Source of the DNA: Erysipelatoclostridium sp. An173
Lineage (GTDB): Bacteria > Bacillota_I > Bacilli_A > Erysipelotrichales > Coprobacillaceae
Length of the DNA stretch: 64,000 nucleotides
Reading direction: 5' to 3'
Assembly (NCBI RefSeq): GCF_002160495.1
Contig: NZ_NFKR01000010.1
Coordinates: 1-64,000, forward strand
The translations under genes were made by a program, and so were the position numbers. Under the pieces are notes generated by a model. The model saw nothing but the letters and a program-made list of their open reading frames with translations. It searched no databases and was not told the DNA's origin. Below, in pieces: positions 52,203 through 61,874 of this stretch. Numbering within the stretch: position 1 is the stretch's first letter; every line of letters begins with the position of its first letter.

Positions 52203-53534
52203 TTATTTTATTACATGACAGCTTAGAATTCCATAATATTTAAAACATTCAACTGCTTTTTCATCAATTACTTCACCACAAACCAAAATCGGAACTGCCG
52301 GTGGACAACCAACCGAAGCTTTTGCTAAGACTTTACCAATACATTTATCGATAGGTAATGTTTCAAAAGGTGAAAGCATGGCTTCACGAATTGACATAGA
52401 TGCAGTCGGATAAGAAAATTGAGGTAGTGAAGTATTAATTGCTTGCTTACGGGGAATTTTTATTAAATAATCAGTCAAATATTGAATATCCGCTTCTTTA
52501 TGTGAAGGTGTAAACATAAAAACAACATAGTCTGGATCAGAAAATTCCACAATTATATTTTGCTTTGCCAATAACTTGGCAAATTCATTTCCACTATATC
52601 CATAATCCTTTGTAGCAATCGTTAATTTAAGAGGTTCATTACCAATAAGCTGATAGCCATTTTCGACAAGCTTTTGCTTCATAGTATCAATAATTGGAAT
52701 AAAATCAGTTAATTTATTTGTCAGTTGTTCTAAATATACATTCGCTAAATCCAAAGATTGCAGTATCAAATAAGAAGGACTTGTAGATCCAAATAATCTA
52801 AATGCTTCTTTTACATCACTATCTAAAAAAGATAATCGTTTTTTTGATAGATGAAGATAAGCCCCTCCGGTTAATACAGGAAGTGTTTTATGAGCTGAAT
52901 CACAACACATGTCACAACCTAAATCAATTGGATGCAATGAAGTAGGGAGAAACTTCAAATAAGCACCATGTGCATTGTCTACTAGTAATAAGACATCATA
53001 TTTATGACAAACATTTGCTAATTCAAAAATTTTAGCTTGATTACCTAAGTAATCAGGTGAAGTAATATAAATTGCTACCGGTAATTGTTTAGCTTTTTTT
53101 AATTCTTTATCAAGTGTATCTGGTTCAATTAGACAAGATAGATACGTATTATGGGGCGAATACAACCACTTTACTGAAAAGTCTAATAAGGCAACAGCAC
53201 TAATAAATGTGCTATGAGCATTTCTTGCAGCCCAAATTAAAGGATTTTTAGATTTTTCTTTTGCATATTGTAAAGTTAGTGATAACATCGCCCGAATAGC
53301 ATGTGAAGACCCTTCCGTTGAATAGAAAGTTCGCGAATTAAAAAGTTTACTTGCATTTAATTCACTTTCTTTGATGATGCCATGGGCTTCATATAAACTA
53401 TCCGCTCCAACGATTTCGGTGATGTCGTAAGTCTCACACCCTAAATAGGAAGCTCCTTTATGACCAGGCATATGAAATCGTTTGGGATTTTGCTTATTAT
53501 AACGGACAATAAAATCATGAATTGGTGTTTTCAT
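52203..53534 (-). CDS. Orn/Lys/Arg decarboxylase family (PLP)
   Basis: A 443-aa PLP fold-type I decarboxylase of the SpeA/YaaO branch. PGHKG at the start, active-site lysine in DSAHKTLPVLTGGAYLH, and GSTSPSYLILQSLD are family hallmarks. Shorter than proteobacterial enzymes because the N-terminal wing is absent. By family it decarboxylates arginine, lysine or ornithine; which one is not clear. ATG 53534 overlaps the stop of the SCIFF maturase by 1 bp, so it is cotranscribed with it. That link is unusual. Confidence 0.85.
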   Translation of the reverse strand: MKTPIHDFIVRYNKQNPKRFHMPGHKGASYLGCETYDITEIVGADSLYEAHGIIKESELNASKLFNSRTFYSTEGSSHAIRAMLSLTLQYAKEKSKNPLIWAARNAHSTFISAVALLDFSVKWLYSPHNTYLSCLIEPDTLDKELKKAKQLPVAIYITSPDYLGNQAKIFELANVCHKYDVLLLVDNAHGAYLKFLPTSLHPIDLGCDMCCDSAHKTLPVLTGGAYLHLSKKRLSFLDSDVKEAFRLFGSTSPSYLILQSLDLANVYLEQLTNKLTDFIPIIDTMKQKLVENGYQLIGNEPLKLTIATKDYGYSGNEFAKLLAKQNIIVEFSDPDYVVFMFTPSHKEADIQYLTDYLIKIPRKQAINTSLPQFSYPTASMSIREAMLSPFETLPIDKCIGKVLAKASVGCPPAVPILVCGEVIDEKAVECFKYYGILSCHVIK

Positions 53535-54919
53535 TATTCATTTCCTGAAAAAGCTCGATTGATGGCTACCATAATTGCACATTCCATTCTTTTGCGGAAT
53601 AACTCACACCCAGCTTCATAAACACCAGTAATTGAACCTGTAGCATGGTATGCATTTGCTGCACAACCACCTGAACAATAAAGTCTTGCCCAACAGTCTT
53701 TGCATTCTGGATGAGCGTAAACGTTACATGAAGCAAATTTATCTTGGATTTGATGATTTGTTACACCTTTCCAAACATCACCTAATTTAAACTTTTCATC
53801 ACCTACGAATTGGTGACAAGGATATAAATCACCCCAAGGAGTAACTGCCATATATTCAGTTCCTGAACCACAACCAGAAATTCTTTTATAAATACAAGGA
53901 CCACCAGTAAGATCAATCATATAGTGATAGAAAGTGAACGGGTCGTTTTCTTTATCGTGTTTTAACATAAGTTCAGCCAGTTTTTCATATTGATCCATTA
54001 CAATTTCCATATCTTCTTTGGTTAGAGCAGAAGGATCATCAGCCCCGCTTACAACGGGCTCCATACTTAGTTCACGGAAACCAAGATCTAACATAGTTTG
54101 AACATCTTTTAAAAAGTCAGGATTTGCATGTGTAAAGGTACCACGCATATAATAGTCTTTGCCACCACGGGCTTTAACAAGCTTTTGGAATTTTGGGACA
54201 ATTCTTTCCCAACTTCCCTTGCCAGCATAATCCACACGATAACGATCATGAATTTCTTTACGACCGTCTAAACTCAATACTACATTACTACATTCACGAT
54301 TGGCAAATTCAATTACTTCATCATCAATTAACATTCCGTTTGTTGTTAAGGTAAAACGGAAATTTTTATTTTTTTCTTTTTCAATTGAACGAGCATAAGC
54401 CACTAAATCTTTTACCACTTGGAAATTCATTAGCGGTTCACCCCCAAAAAAGTCAACTTCAAGGTTATGACGAGTTCCTGAGTTTTCAACTAAAAAGTCA
54501 AGAGCCTGTTTACCAACCTCAAAACTCATTAAAGCCCGTTCACCTTTATATTTTCCTTGGCTTGCAAAGCAATACGAGCAATTAAGATTACAAGTATGAG
54601 CAACGTGTAGACACAAGGCTTTTACAACACCTGATGTTTTTTCTTTTAAAGTTCCAGCCATCGATTCAAAGGTATCATCAGCAAAAAGTTTTCCAGCATC
54701 TTTAAGTTCAGTGATTTGTTGATAGCATTCATACAAATCATTTTCGCTAATATCTAATCGATCTTTATAAAGTTCTTTCATTTCTGAAATTAATGTATCT
54801 TTATCTTTATCAAGATACTTAGCTATCATTTCATAAGCTACTTCATCAACTGCGTGAACAGAGCCTGAACAAACATCAAGCACGATGTTATATCCACCTA
54901 ATTTATATTGATGTATCAT
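53534..54919 (-). CDS. scfB: SCIFF peptide maturase (radical SAM/SPASM)
   Basis: A 461-aa radical SAM enzyme that forms thioether bridges in the SCIFF peptide (ranthipeptide). N-terminal RiPP-recognition region (about 1-80), radical SAM cluster CNLNCSYCFA (CxxxCxxC), FFGGEP, TTNG, and SPASM Cys cluster (ISGCGSGTEYMAVTPWGDLYPCHQF, CKDCWARLYCSGGCAAN). Length and domain order match CteB-type maturases. ATG 54919 follows AAAGGAG. It lies 66 bp after the SCIFF gene. Confidence 0.93.
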   Translation of the reverse strand: MIHQYKLGGYNIVLDVCSGSVHAVDEVAYEMIAKYLDKDKDTLISEMKELYKDRLDISENDLYECYQQITELKDAGKLFADDTFESMAGTLKEKTSGVVKALCLHVAHTCNLNCSYCFASQGKYKGERALMSFEVGKQALDFLVENSGTRHNLEVDFFGGEPLMNFQVVKDLVAYARSIEKEKNKNFRFTLTTNGMLIDDEVIEFANRECSNVVLSLDGRKEIHDRYRVDYAGKGSWERIVPKFQKLVKARGGKDYYMRGTFTHANPDFLKDVQTMLDLGFRELSMEPVVSGADDPSALTKEDMEIVMDQYEKLAELMLKHDKENDPFTFYHYMIDLTGGPCIYKRISGCGSGTEYMAVTPWGDLYPCHQFVGDEKFKLGDVWKGVTNHQIQDKFASCNVYAHPECKDCWARLYCSGGCAANAYHATGSITGVYEAGCELFRKRMECAIMVAINRAFSGNE

Positions 54920-54947
54920 ATTTTAATTTCTCCTTTATAATATAAAA

Positions 54948-54970
54948 AATGTCGCCAAGTAGGCGGCATT
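54948..54970 (-). terminator. Attenuating hairpin between SCIFF and maturase
   Basis: AATGTCGCC (54948-54956) / GGCGGCATT (54962-54970), one mismatch, followed by T6 on the minus strand. A leaky terminator here would give far more precursor than enzyme mRNA. Confidence 0.65.
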
Positions 54971-54985
54971 ATTTTTTGATTTAAA

Positions 54986-55144
54986 TTACTTCTCGTTTTT
55001 CTTGTTTGTGTTTTCACATTTTTGATTAGCAATACCACAGCTAGTTTTGCAAGCAGATTGACAAGATGTTTGACACTCACCACAACCACCGTTTTTGGCG
55101 CTATCACAAAGATTACGAGTTTCAAGAGTCATAATGTGTTTCAT
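54986..55144 (-). CDS. scfA: SCIFF (six-cysteines-in-forty-five) ranthipeptide precursor
   Basis: A 52-aa peptide: leader MKHIMTLETRNLCDSAKN, then the core GGCGECQTSCQSACKTSCGI and ANQKCEN, with a Lys/Asn tail. The motif CQTSCQSACKTSC is the SCIFF signature. Seven cysteines are present (13, 21, 24, 28, 32, 36, 43); the classical peptide has six, so Cys13 in the leader region is extra. GGGAGG precedes ATG 55144. The first gene of the operon with its maturase. Confidence 0.93.
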   Translation of the reverse strand: MKHIMTLETRNLCDSAKNGGCGECQTSCQSACKTSCGIANQKCENTNKKNEK

Positions 55145-55280
55145 AATAAACCTCCCAATTGTAATTTTTTATAGGTATCGATATTTTATACATTATTGAA
55201 TAATATCTCGACTAAAGTTTATCATTTTTATAACAAAAAGTCCATAGCTTATTGCCATTTTAAAAAACGAGAAAAACATT

Positions 55281-56540
55281 TTAATCTAACTTATTTTCCA
55301 TATTTGATAATGCTAGTAAAATCGATAGCTTTCCATATTCAAATGTTAAACCACCTTGTAAGTATAATGTATAAGGTTCAATAACAGGCGCATCAGCACT
55401 TAATTCAATCGTACTACCTTGTGTAAAGCTACCAGCAGCCATAACTTCATCAAATGGATACCCAGGCATTGGTGCTGGCAAAACATGAACAAAAGAATCA
55501 ATAGGACTTGTCTGTTGAATACCTTGAGTAAAACTTACTAAATTATCTTTAGTTTTTAGTTCTAAAGTTTGAATAATATCAGTACGAAATTCATCATAGC
55601 GAGGAGACACATTAGAATATCCTAGCTTTTCTAACATATAAGCTGTAAACACAGCTGTTTTTAAGGCATTTTTGACAGCATTAGGGGCCATAAATATTCC
55701 CTTAAAAAAAGTATTGTTTAAATTAAAGTTTGCACCTAAGTCTTTTCCAATTCCCGGAGCTGTTAAACGCTCAGCAACCATGTGAATCAATATCTCATTT
55801 CCAGCAACATATCCACCTGTAGGAGCAATTCCACCACCAAGATTTTTCATTAATGATCCAACAACAATATCAGCACCAACATGTCCAGGTTCTTTAGTTT
55901 CTACTAATTCTCCATAACAGTTATCTACCATGATAATAACATCTTGATTAACTGTACGGATCTTATTAATAATTCTTTCAATTTTAGAAATAGAAAGTGA
56001 TTTACGATGAGAATATCCTCTTGATCTTTGAATTTCTACCAACTTAACATTATTCTCTTTCAATCGATTGATAATACTTTCATCATCAAAATCATCATTA
56101 ATCAATTCAATCTGTTCATACTTAACACCATTTGCTTTTAAAGAAAGACTAGAATTACCACTGATTCCAATCATTTCTTGTAGAGAATCATATGGAGCTC
56201 CAGTTAATGAAATCATCGTATCTCCATGTTTTAATAAAGCAGAAAGCGTTAAATAAATTGCATTTGTTCCACTCATAATTTGTGGCCGTACTAAAGCATC
56301 TTCACAACCAAGAACAGTAGCAAAAATCTTTTCTAATTTATTTCTTCCTTCATCATAATTTCCATATCCATTAATATCACTAAAATCAGAATAAGAAACT
56401 CTATTATCAATAAATGCAGATAATATACGGTTAGAATTCGCTAGACAAACCGCATCAATTTCCTTATAGATATCTTGTAAAACTGTATCAGATTCTTTAG
56501 CTAATTCTAGTAAATCAGGATTAATCTGTTCAAGTATCAA
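55281..56540 (-). CDS. Methionine gamma-lyase-family PLP protein (YnbB-like)
   Basis: A 419-aa PLP fold-type I protein of the 'aluminium resistance'/YnbB family. RPQIMSGTNAIYLTLSALL, VDNCYGELVETKEP and the PLP lysine in VVGSLMKNLGGGIAPTGGYVAG are family typical. Some members cleave C-S bonds; the physiological role is unsettled. TAGGAGG precedes the start at 56540. In the same direction as the SCIFF operon, separated from it by about 135 bp downstream. Confidence 0.85.
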   Translation of the reverse strand: MILEQINPDLLELAKESDTVLQDIYKEIDAVCLANSNRILSAFIDNRVSYSDFSDINGYGNYDEGRNKLEKIFATVLGCEDALVRPQIMSGTNAIYLTLSALLKHGDTMISLTGAPYDSLQEMIGISGNSSLSLKANGVKYEQIELINDDFDDESIINRLKENNVKLVEIQRSRGYSHRKSLSISKIERIINKIRTVNQDVIIMVDNCYGELVETKEPGHVGADIVVGSLMKNLGGGIAPTGGYVAGNEILIHMVAERLTAPGIGKDLGANFNLNNTFFKGIFMAPNAVKNALKTAVFTAYMLEKLGYSNVSPRYDEFRTDIIQTLELKTKDNLVSFTQGIQQTSPIDSFVHVLPAPMPGYPFDEVMAAGSFTQGSTIELSADAPVIEPYTLYLQGGLTFEYGKLSILLALSNMENKLD

Positions 56541-56871
56541 TTATAAAACCTCCTATAATTAATTCATTGCTTATTATACACGAATCTTGTTAATTTGTAC
56601 TGTTATCTAAGAAAGTAAATAATTTATTTTGTGAAATATTATAGGTAGCTATAAATATTATTTTCATTTATTTGATAAAGTGAAGATTTATTTTTGAAAG
56701 AACTTATTTTCTATTTGTGAGTATAACTTAATAAATATTCTACTATCCTATATTAATATCGATAAATTCTTAATAATGAATGAAAAAATGTTATAATAAG
56801 ACATGATAGATGTACTTGTTGTTTTCATAAATAACAAAATTTATTGATTAAAAAGACGAAAGGAACAAAAA
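56541..56871. other. Divergent intergenic region
   Basis: About 330 bp of AT-rich sequence holding the divergent promoters of the flanking genes; no palindrome or RNA motif stands out. Confidence 0.4.
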
Positions 56872-57666
56872 ATGAGTGATAGAGTAATTATAAGACAATG
56901 TATAATTCCTATAATTGAGGAACATTTAAAGGATAATCTAGAGCCAAATACTATCAAAATGTATCAACAAATTATTGACCATGGAGTAAGTGAGGAAAGA
57001 GCAATTGAATTATTAGCTTTTTATTTCGAAATATACGTTAAAGAAAATTTTTTTAGTGATGAATTTGATAGTAAAAAATGGAAAAAATTTTTAGATAAAT
57101 TAACTCCAATTTATCATATTCCTGGAGAATATGTATTTGATATTCAAGAAGAACGGGCCAATTTACGTGCTATTGCGCGAAATTATGGCAAAATCAAAAC
57201 TGATACAGAGAAGTGGGAAGATGAACTTTATGTAGTTGAATCGCATTTATTAGTTTACAATGAATTGTATGCAATTGATAGTTATGAAGCCAAGAAAATC
57301 ATTAATATTGTTATTAATCGTTTATTTGATTTAAAAAACGGATATACCAGCGATTATACAGATTATGCACATGAAGATATTTTATCATTAGCTGATGGAT
57401 TAGAGCAAATCTGTAATCCATATGCAAATACTCAGCTATATGATTATTTATCAAAATTTGTTGATTTAGAAGATCAAGCAAATTTTTCTGATATCTTCAA
57501 AAGTGTTTTCATAGTACTGGCAAAAGTGTTAGATAGTATTATTTTTCATGAAAAAAAATCAGGTAAGTACGGATATTTTGATTTTATCAGTCAGTTTATT
57601 GATGTAGATAAATGTATTGATGAAGGACCAGTATTCTTTTTTAATGATCATACTTTAGAAAAGTAA
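56872..57666 (+). CDS. Hypothetical protein, 264 aa (first of four-gene cluster)
   Basis: Not recognised. Helical acidic cytosolic protein; the N-terminus (RQCIIPIIEEHLKDNLEPNT and DHGVSEERAIELLAFYFEIY) looks like a small conserved all-helical domain of unknown function found in enteric Firmicutes. AAAGGAACAAAAA precedes ATG 56872. Followed by three genes in the same direction with gaps of 73, 40 and 11 bp. Confidence 0.65.
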   Translation: MSDRVIIRQCIIPIIEEHLKDNLEPNTIKMYQQIIDHGVSEERAIELLAFYFEIYVKENFFSDEFDSKKWKKFLDKLTPIYHIPGEYVFDIQEERANLRAIARNYGKIKTDTEKWEDELYVVESHLLVYNELYAIDSYEAKKIINIVINRLFDLKNGYTSDYTDYAHEDILSLADGLEQICNPYANTQLYDYLSKFVDLEDQANFSDIFKSVFIVLAKVLDSIIFHEKKSGKYGYFDFISQFIDVDKCIDEGPVFFFNDHTLEK

Positions 57667-57739
57667 TTTAACTAGATTAATTGGAAATTAGTATGTAATA
57701 GTGAAGTTTGTTAAAAAATTTGAAAGATGAAAATAGCTG

Positions 57740-58708
57740 ATGAAAGTTAAAGAATTGAGAAATTTATTAAAGGATAAAGATATCAAAGATATTAATGATG
57801 CTTTTGTTGAAGTTTATAAAGCTTTACCAAAAGCTAAAAAAGAAGAAATAGATCCATATATTATTAGTATTATTAATGGTGAAGGTAAAAAGAAACCAAA
57901 ACCAGAAGAACTATCATTGCCAGAATTATTTGATCAGATTTCTTTTTTGATCAATAATGCTTATTTAGGAAATTATATTGGACCTAATCGAATAATACCC
58001 AAAAGGGATAGATTTAAGTGGCGTTTTCAGGTTAAAAGATATCTTAAAGTATTATTGGCTGTCAGCGCTGAAGATGAAAATTTTGCCACGGCTGTTAATT
58101 TTATCGAAGAAATTTATCGAATGTTAGCATATGGCTGTGGTATTTATATTTTTTCAAGCGACGATCCATTTGCATCAGTAGGCATTAGTCAAGTAGATTT
58201 ATATCAGCAATATGTAAGTCGTCAAATGCAATTAGAAATAAATGAAGAAGTGATTCGAAAGATGGTTAATCATGCTGTTGATTGTTATTTAAGTAGGACA
58301 TGTTTACATATTGAGCTGTATTCGGTCTTAAATTATTATGTTTGTCAAAATGAATATCGTACGATGGTACTTGCCTATGGAAAACAGTTGATTAAATCGC
58401 AGCATGAAAAATTATCACAGTCAAAGAAATACGATGATCATCGCTATATTTTAATTAGATCAATTGAGGAAATGAATGATTTGATTTTTATTTTTGAAGA
58501 TAATTTTACCATAAAAACATTGAGTTATTACTTTAAAAACAGATTTGAAACTAAAGATACTACGTTTGAAAAAGCAATAAAATTAGTAGAATTATTTAAA
58601 ACCGATAAAGACTGGCTGATAACATATAAATATGGAATTAAACGTAAAATTCAGTTTAGTGATAAACAAAATGCTAAATATCAAAAGCTTTTAAAAGAAA
58701 TAAATTAA
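57740..58708 (+). CDS. Hypothetical protein, 322 aa (DUF6155-like)
   Basis: Likely cytosolic, helical. The first 60 residues (MKVKELRNLLKDKDIKDIND; ALPKAKKEEIDPYI) recall DUF6155, with a short helical 'L..L' start used in that group; not confirmed. Later TPR/HEAT-like helices (AVNFIEEIYRMLAYGCGIYI). RBS is weak (GATGAAAATAGCTG). Member of the four-gene cluster with a SWIM protein. Confidence 0.6.
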   Translation: MKVKELRNLLKDKDIKDINDAFVEVYKALPKAKKEEIDPYIISIINGEGKKKPKPEELSLPELFDQISFLINNAYLGNYIGPNRIIPKRDRFKWRFQVKRYLKVLLAVSAEDENFATAVNFIEEIYRMLAYGCGIYIFSSDDPFASVGISQVDLYQQYVSRQMQLEINEEVIRKMVNHAVDCYLSRTCLHIELYSVLNYYVCQNEYRTMVLAYGKQLIKSQHEKLSQSKKYDDHRYILIRSIEEMNDLIFIFEDNFTIKTLSYYFKNRFETKDTTFEKAIKLVELFKTDKDWLITYKYGIKRKIQFSDKQNAKYQKLLKEIN

Positions 58709-58748
58709 GATAAATCTATATATTAAAAATATAAAAGGTGGTGAAATA

Positions 58749-60404
58749 ATGGATTGGGAAGATTTATTTAGAGAAGTAATCTTAGATCGTGGTTATGATT
58801 ATTATCTTGAAGATGCAGTAGAATTACAAAATGTAACTAATGATCATATTGAAGCAATAGTAAGTGGTAATGAAGAATATGAGGTGGAAATTGATTTTGA
58901 TCATGATAGAATAGTGGGGATGTATTGTTCCTGCCCTTACGCTGAAAAAGGTTATAATTGTAAACATATGGCAGCAGTCTTATATAAATGGCAAGAAAAT
59001 AAGCAAGATCAACTTGTAATATCTAATGATTGTTCTTCAACAGATTCAAATAACACGCTAACTGATTTAATAAAAGGAGCTAATCAAGAGCAGGTAAATG
59101 AATTTTTGTATGATGTTTTAAATAATGATACTAATTTACTGACAAAATTCAGACAATATATTAATAATTATGAAATTAGTATCAATGAATATAAAAGTGA
59201 AATTGATCGAGTGGTTAGATCATATCTAGGGCGTAATTATTTTATTTCTTATGATGAAGCAAATGATTTTATCGATACTATGGAAAATTATATTTATCAT
59301 GATGTAAATGGGATGATTGATGATGGTGATTACCTAAAAGCTTTTGAATTAACTTGTTATTTATTTGTAAAAGTTGGAAACGTCGATATCGATGACTCTG
59401 ATGGTGGTACCGGGACGTTTGCTGATTTATGCTTTAAAACCTGGAATCAAATTTTGGATGAGTGTGATGAAATGATTGAAGAAAAGATATATAATTGGTT
59501 TATTGGTCATTTAAATGGTTCAGTTATTGATTATATGGAAGATTATATTGAAAATATATTAATGAGTCGGTTTAAAAGTGAAAAATTTTTGAAGGAAAAA
59601 TTAAGATATACAGAAAATAAAGTTAATTTTTTAAAAAAGCAATCAGGCAACTGGTATACAGATTTTATTTTTGAAAAATGGGTATTACATCATCTTGAGA
59701 TAATGGAAGAATTAAAATATTCTGTCGATGATATTTATAGTTATTGCCAAAAATATTGGCAATATTCAAGAATTCGTGAATATTATATTTCAATTTGTAT
59801 TAATCAAAAAAAATATAACGAAGCCATTAAACTTATAAACGAATCACTCCAATTAGATGCTGGTAAACGTGGGTTGATTATTGAATACAGAACAAAACTT
59901 AAGGAAATATATAAACAAATAAATAACGACGAAGCCTATAAAGAGCAGCTCTGGCAACTGGTTACTACAGACAACCCTGGCAACTTAGATGATTTTAATG
60001 AATTAAAATCGTTATATTCAAATAAGGAATGGATAAATATTCGCGAACAAATATTTGCAATGCTTCCTGAAAATGTTCGGATTGATCGTTTATTTGAACA
60101 GGAAAAATTGTATGATAGATTATTAATGTATGTTTTAAAAACGCCTGGTTTAAATTGTTTATTTGAATATGAAAAAGTTTTGAAATTACAATATCCTCAA
60201 GAACTGTTACAAAAATATACCGATGAGTTAAATCAAAAAGCTAGATATACTGCCAATCGTAAGACATATCAAGAGTGGGTAATGATTTTAAAAAGGATGA
60301 CCAAAATTACTGGTGGTAACATAGCGGTAAAAAAGATAGTAACTGAATGGAAAAAAATATATAAAAATAGAAGAGCGATGATGGAAGAATTAAATCGCCT
60401 ATAG
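58749..60404 (+). CDS. SWIM zinc-finger protein, 551 aa
   Basis: Residues about 55-80 form a SWIM zinc finger: CSCPYAEKGYNCKHMAAVLY (CxCxnCxH), a DNA- or protein-binding module. The rest (about 100-551) is a long helical solenoid with TPR-like segments (YISICINQKKYNEAIKLINE). Bacterial SWIM proteins often accompany SNF2 ATPases, but none is adjacent. AAAGGTGGTGAAATA precedes ATG 58749. Third in the cluster. Specific function unknown. Confidence 0.8.
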   Translation: MDWEDLFREVILDRGYDYYLEDAVELQNVTNDHIEAIVSGNEEYEVEIDFDHDRIVGMYCSCPYAEKGYNCKHMAAVLYKWQENKQDQLVISNDCSSTDSNNTLTDLIKGANQEQVNEFLYDVLNNDTNLLTKFRQYINNYEISINEYKSEIDRVVRSYLGRNYFISYDEANDFIDTMENYIYHDVNGMIDDGDYLKAFELTCYLFVKVGNVDIDDSDGGTGTFADLCFKTWNQILDECDEMIEEKIYNWFIGHLNGSVIDYMEDYIENILMSRFKSEKFLKEKLRYTENKVNFLKKQSGNWYTDFIFEKWVLHHLEIMEELKYSVDDIYSYCQKYWQYSRIREYYISICINQKKYNEAIKLINESLQLDAGKRGLIIEYRTKLKEIYKQINNDEAYKEQLWQLVTTDNPGNLDDFNELKSLYSNKEWINIREQIFAMLPENVRIDRLFEQEKLYDRLLMYVLKTPGLNCLFEYEKVLKLQYPQELLQKYTDELNQKARYTANRKTYQEWVMILKRMTKITGGNIAVKKIVTEWKKIYKNRRAMMEELNRL

Positions 60405-60415
60405 GAGTTTGAACA

Positions 60416-60685
60416 ATGAAAAAAACAAATGCAAAACAAGCACAAGAAGAACTAACAATGATATTGTTGTATTTATCAAGATTTGAACGTAATCAATATA
60501 ATGATGATGAAAAATTTTATTATGCTTGGAAAGGATATGATTTTGATGTTATCAATAAATTAGATGACGATGATTTTATTAATCAAGGAACACGACCTTC
60601 AAGAACAAAAAGTGTCTATATTTCCAAAAAAGGAGAAGAATATGCTAGAAAATTAATGGAGAAATATGGGATTTCTGATTGGTAA
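60416..60685 (+). CDS. DUF6429-like protein
   Basis: An 89-aa small protein. ELTMILLYLSRF, YYAWKGYDFDVINKLDDDDF and KSVYISKKGEEYARKLM match the DUF6429 pattern, a winged-helix-like uncharacterised family. TAGGAGTTTG precedes ATG 60416, 11 bp after the SWIM gene. Last of the cluster. Confidence 0.7.
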   Translation: MKKTNAKQAQEELTMILLYLSRFERNQYNDDEKFYYAWKGYDFDVINKLDDDDFINQGTRPSRTKSVYISKKGEEYARKLMEKYGISDW

Positions 60686-61174
60686 GCAATGATTGCGTGG
60701 GTCAATAAAGCATCTTTATTATCTGTAAAATGAGCCAGTCTATATAGACTGGCTCTACTAGTGATATTGATAAAAGGGTAAAGATATCGATAATCTAAAT
60801 AATAGTGGGGGTTATATCAGATTTAAATAAACTTGGGGGTGCAAAAAACAGGGCTTTTTTATTAATTTAAATTTTTTTAGGATATTTTATAGATATTTAT
60901 TATCTTGATTTACCATTAGATATAGGGTGAAAAATAAGAGTTAGATAATTCCAAAATTCTTGAAAGTTTTCTAAGTTGACTGGATATGATTTCGTTATAT
61001 ATTTTGATACCTTTTCCACTATATGTTTTCCTGTATATCGATGATTAAATCTTCATTTTTGCTCATGTAAAAATAACGGCAGTGATTCTTTTTTTTACTC
61101 CATGATATATCCTGATGATATTGTTTTGTACATTGCCCGCTATTGTATTTAGCCATTTTAATCAGTGATTTGCC
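60686..61174. other. Gap with perfect 24-bp palindrome and transposon debris
   Basis: A perfect 24-bp palindrome lies at 60732-60755 (arms GAGCCAGTCTA/TAGACTGGCTC), probably the cluster's terminator although no T-run follows. The minus strand from about 61175 down to 60960 looks like decayed IS1595-type sequence. Nothing else is recognised. Confidence 0.5.
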
Positions 61175-61366
61175 TCACTTCACTACATACTGTTTTTTTC
61201 TACTTTTAATGAAAGAATAGTGAGTACAACCGCATTTTTCGCAGTAAAATCCGGTTGACCATTTAATCTTAAAAAAATAATTAACGCAGGCAATATAATC
61301 ATTACTGTATTTATCAACAATTTCAACCAAAGAATCCTTTTTAGGTTTAAGCTTATTATTAGACAT
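61175..61366 (-). pseudogene. IS1595-type transposase, N-terminal fragment
   Basis: ATG 61366 (GAGGTGATCGGG upstream) opens MSNNKLKPKKDSLVEIVDKY, and the zinc-ribbon start STGFYCEKCGCTHYSFIKSR typical of IS1595 transposases. It stops after KKQYVVK where the family continues (second CxxC and ISXO2 DDE domain missing). A relic. Confidence 0.7.
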
Positions 61367-61537
61367 CCCGATCACCTCGAAATAATTATATTAAAAAATA
61401 TAAACTCCAGTTAAATGAACATAATGTTTAAAACCTCTTTCTTGGTTTTTATCTAATTTTGTTGTTTTTCTAAGAATATGTCATCTTCTGCATCAAGTAG
61501 CTAACGAAGAAATTGAGTAAAAATTTATATTACTAAA

Positions 61538-61625
61538 TAACTTAGACATCTTATGTTGATATTAAAATAAACGTTGTATACTTAAATATACTTAAAAATT
61601 TAAATACATCTTATGTTGATTTAAC
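61538..61625. CRISPR. Degenerate two-unit CRISPR remnant
   Basis: ACATCTTATGTTGAT occurs at 61546-61560 and 61606-61620, exactly 60 bp apart. The second copy sits in a 28-nt unit 61598-61625, beginning ATTTAAATACATCTTATG and ending TTAAC. Its reverse complement starts GTTAAATCAACATAAG and ends GATGTATTTAAAT, closely resembling type I-B repeats of Firmicutes and Fusobacteria. The first copy is degenerate outside the core. The 32-bp sequence between (61566-61597) would be one spacer. Lies 250 bp upstream of cas6. A full array is not in the window. Confidence 0.6.
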
Positions 61626-61842
61626 GCTCTTTTATATTTAGATTATAATTCTTTTAAAAATAAATGGCAAATTTAATGTCATTTTAGGTGTATTTAAATT
61701 AATTATTCATTTTATGTATAATTAAGAAAAAATTGATTTTATTTTAATTATATTGAACAATAATTAAAGAAATGTTAGAATTTAAATATAGGAAGAATTG
61801 GTTAAATAGATGTATCATAAAAATCATATTTTTACCGCGATA

Positions 61843-61856
61843 TGTAAGCGCTTATA
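61843..61856 (+). promoter_or_regulatory. cre-like palindrome upstream of cas6
   Basis: TGTAAGCGCTTATA, one base away from a perfect cre palindrome, ends 18 bp before the cas6 start codon. The third cre-like site in this window; CcpA control of cas genes would be notable. Confidence 0.45.
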
Positions 61857-61874
61857 AAAAAATAGGAGGAGAAC

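Noticed and set aside
60732-60755. 24-bp palindrome as a CRISPR or recombination site
   Set aside because: It occurs only once and lies where a terminator is expected; no partner copy was found in the window.
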